Source: an uncultured Aquimarina sp.
Lineage (GTDB): Bacteria; Bacteroidota; Bacteroidia; Flavobacteriales; Flavobacteriaceae
Length of the DNA stretch: 64,000 bases
Reading direction: 5' to 3'
Assembly: GCA_947492105.1 (NCBI GenBank)
Contig: CANLMN010000017.1
Location: 1-64,000 of the forward strand
The notes beneath the pieces are model-generated. The model did not search any database. It was not told the DNA's origin and saw nothing but the letters and a program-made list of their open reading frames with translations. Below, piece by piece: positions 62,742-64,000 of this stretch. A program made the translations under genes and the position numbers. Each line of letters starts with the position of its first letter. The stretch's first letter is position 1.

Positions 62742-63179
62742 TCACGACTTAGAAATTAGATCCGGTAATTCATTTTGATCGGTATCGTCCCAGGGAAAAT
62801 AGGCTTGTAGCTGTTGTCCGGCAAGATGGATGCCCGAAATAATACCTTGTTTGAAATTGTCTTTACGGAACTCTTGCTGTATAATATCTTTAGTGCTTTT
62901 CCAGAAATCATTTGGAACAATATTGTTGATTCCTGCCCCGCCATAGATGGCGAATTTTTGGGAATCCGTAGCAATGTATAATAGTACGCCATTTGCTAAT
63001 TTGGTGGTGTCCATTTTTAGAAAGTGAAATACTTCTTTGGCTCGTAGCATTACGTCTACATCACAGTAGGTTTCTAGATGTATGCGGATTTCTCCAGATG
63101 TAGTTTTTTCGGCAGTTCTAATTGCTGATATAATTTCTTGCTCTTCTGTAAGACTTAGAAATGCTTCAACTTTTTTCAT
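62742..63179 (-). CDS. TPM-domain protein without membrane tail
   Basis: 145 aa. A TPM domain alone: LTEEQEIISAIRTAEKTTSG at the N-terminus and a conserved centre GVLLYIATDSQKFAIYGGAG. It lacks a signal peptide and membrane helix, so it stays in the cytoplasm, unlike its neighbour. It ends 1 nt before the YgcG-type gene and starts 9 nt after lemA. Two TPM proteins together with LemA are a recurring flavobacterial module. Confidence 0.92.
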   Translation of the reverse strand: MKKVEAFLSLTEEQEIISAIRTAEKTTSGEIRIHLETYCDVDVMLRAKEVFHFLKMDTTKLANGVLLYIATDSQKFAIYGGAGINNIVPNDFWKSTKDIIQQEFRKDNFKQGIISGIHLAGQQLQAYFPWDDTDQNELPDLISKS

Positions 63180-63188
63180 GATCGAGAT

Positions 63189-63776
63189 TTAGTTAAAATC
63201 GAAATCTACATTCACAGGTTTTTCGGCACCAGCCTCTGCATCAAAATACGGTTTACTGTTAAATCCGAGTATGCCGGTAAATAGCGTATTTGGAAACGTT
63301 TTTACGTGTTTGTTGTAGGGTTTTATACTTTCGTTAAAACGTGTACGAGAAGTTAAGATTTGGTTTTCTGTACTGGTAAGTTCGTCTTGTAGTTTGAGAA
63401 AATTCTGATTAGCCTTCAGGTCAGGATAGCGCTCTACGGTAACTAATAGACTTTTTAGAGCACCACTTAGTCCACCTTGCACTTTATTGAACTGGGCTAA
63501 TTGTTCTGGTGTGATATTGCTTGGGTCTATAGTTACTGAGGTTGCCTTGGCTCTGGCTTCGATAACTTGTGTCAAGGCGCTTTTTTCATAATCAGCCGCA
63601 CCTTTTACCGTGTTTACTAGGTTTCCAATAAGATCATTTCTTCGTTGGTAGGCAGTCTGTACATTGCCCCAAGCCTCATCAACATTTTCGTTGAGTGTTA
63701 CGGCTGTATTGTAGATACCAGCAATGAACACTCCTACAAGGAGTAGTAATCCTATAAGTATAAGTCCCTTTTTCAT
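63189..63776 (-). CDS. LemA family protein
   Basis: 195 aa. An N-terminal membrane helix (about 4-22, LILIGLLLLVGVFIAGIY) with a short periplasmic start is followed by a coiled-coil domain typical of LemA: NENVDEAWGNVQTAYQRRNDL near 30-50 and a central VERYPDLKANQNFLKLQDEL motif (about 115-135). Function is unknown but tied to membrane/cell envelope processes. It is upstream of the two TPM genes and downstream of the MerR-type gene. Confidence 0.95.
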   Translation of the reverse strand: MKKGLILIGLLLLVGVFIAGIYNTAVTLNENVDEAWGNVQTAYQRRNDLIGNLVNTVKGAADYEKSALTQVIEARAKATSVTIDPSNITPEQLAQFNKVQGGLSGALKSLLVTVERYPDLKANQNFLKLQDELTSTENQILTSRTRFNESIKPYNKHVKTFPNTLFTGILGFNSKPYFDAEAGAEKPVNVDFDFN

Positions 63777-63799
63777 ATTTTATTTGATTGTATTGGTTG

Positions 63800-64000
63800 T
63801 TATAAGTGCTCTTTTATTTCTAATAGCTGCGCTTTGATACGTTCTAATTTACGAATAATATCAAAGGTATCCAGAGTTTGCTGCTTTTGTTCTTTGAGAT
63901 GTGTTTTGGCACCTTCTAGTGTAAAACCACGTTCTTTGACCAAATAGTAGATCAGTTCTAGATTTTTGATATCTTCTGGAGTGAATAATCTATTGCCTTT
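63800..64000 (-). CDS. MerR-family regulator, C-terminal part (cut by window edge)
   Basis: 66 codons, incomplete at the right edge. NRLFTPEDIKNLELIYYLVKE and GFTLEGAKTHLKEQK match the second half of the MerR helix-turn-helix domain, followed by a coiled-coil dimerisation helix (RKLERIKAQLLEIKEHL). It stops 24 bp before the lemA start and probably regulates that operon. The effector domain, if any, is very short. Confidence 0.85.
   Translation of the reverse strand, partial: KGNRLFTPEDIKNLELIYYLVKERGFTLEGAKTHLKEQKQQTLDTFDIIRKLERIKAQLLEIKEHL

Overview
The window looks like chromosome of a marine member of the Flavobacteriaceae (Bacteroidota), possibly Aquimarina or a relative; the genus is inference. 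Reasons: low GC; a full-length SprA, the outer-membrane translocon of the type IX secretion system (T9SS); a secreted GH5 enzyme with a C-terminal T9SS sorting domain; a SusC/SusD pair; many SC-type lipoproteins; TAnnTTTG promoter elements; and flavobacterial gene pairs such as two-domain MaeB, Mrp/NifU and the flotillin/NfeD/YbjQ/PspA cluster. I saw no rRNA, tRNA, CRISPR array, transposase gene or phage gene.

Layout. 0-13 kb: an ACT-like regulator divergent from aspartate kinase, a small-ORF/small-RNA strip (2.4-3.7 kb), a DUF6268-type outer-membrane protein, NifU plus Mrp (Fe-S assembly), a small secreted protein, QueG, MaeB and RuvA. 12.5-21.6 kb: sprA, gcvH, a VanZ-like membrane protein and a TonB-type energy transducer. 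22-24 kb (minus strand): a two-TM protein, MarC and a polyprenyl diphosphate synthase. 24-31 kb: a TetR-TolC-MFP-RND efflux operon with a good flavobacterial promoter.

31-43.5 kb is the accessory-looking part: repeats, a small lipoprotein, a LytS-type TPR histidine kinase, a SusC/SusD pair, an AraC regulator, a LytTR response regulator and a lipoprotein resembling aerolysin/ETX-MTX2 pore-forming toxins. The kinase and the LytTR regulator may form a split two-component system around the SusCD pair.

43.7-64 kb: aspS, a CLC-type anion transporter lacking the gating glutamate, cspA, a gene broken at an A8 run, the flotillin-NfeD-small ORF-YbjQ-PspA-YbjN membrane-stress operon with a divergent LexA-like regulator, GH5 cellulase with ricin and T9SS domains, an Omp85-type protein, a DUF547/outer-membrane protein/GH113 cluster, and a MerR-LemA-TPM-TPM cluster that runs off the right edge.

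The most unusual feature at the whole-window scale is a set of three families (A, B, C) of about 160-bp palindromic repeats in the gaps. Their unrelated interiors carry the same ATACC...GGTAT termini. One copy of A is nested inside a copy of C, which is direct evidence of past mobility. They look like non-autonomous MITE-type elements moved by one transposase that is not in this window.
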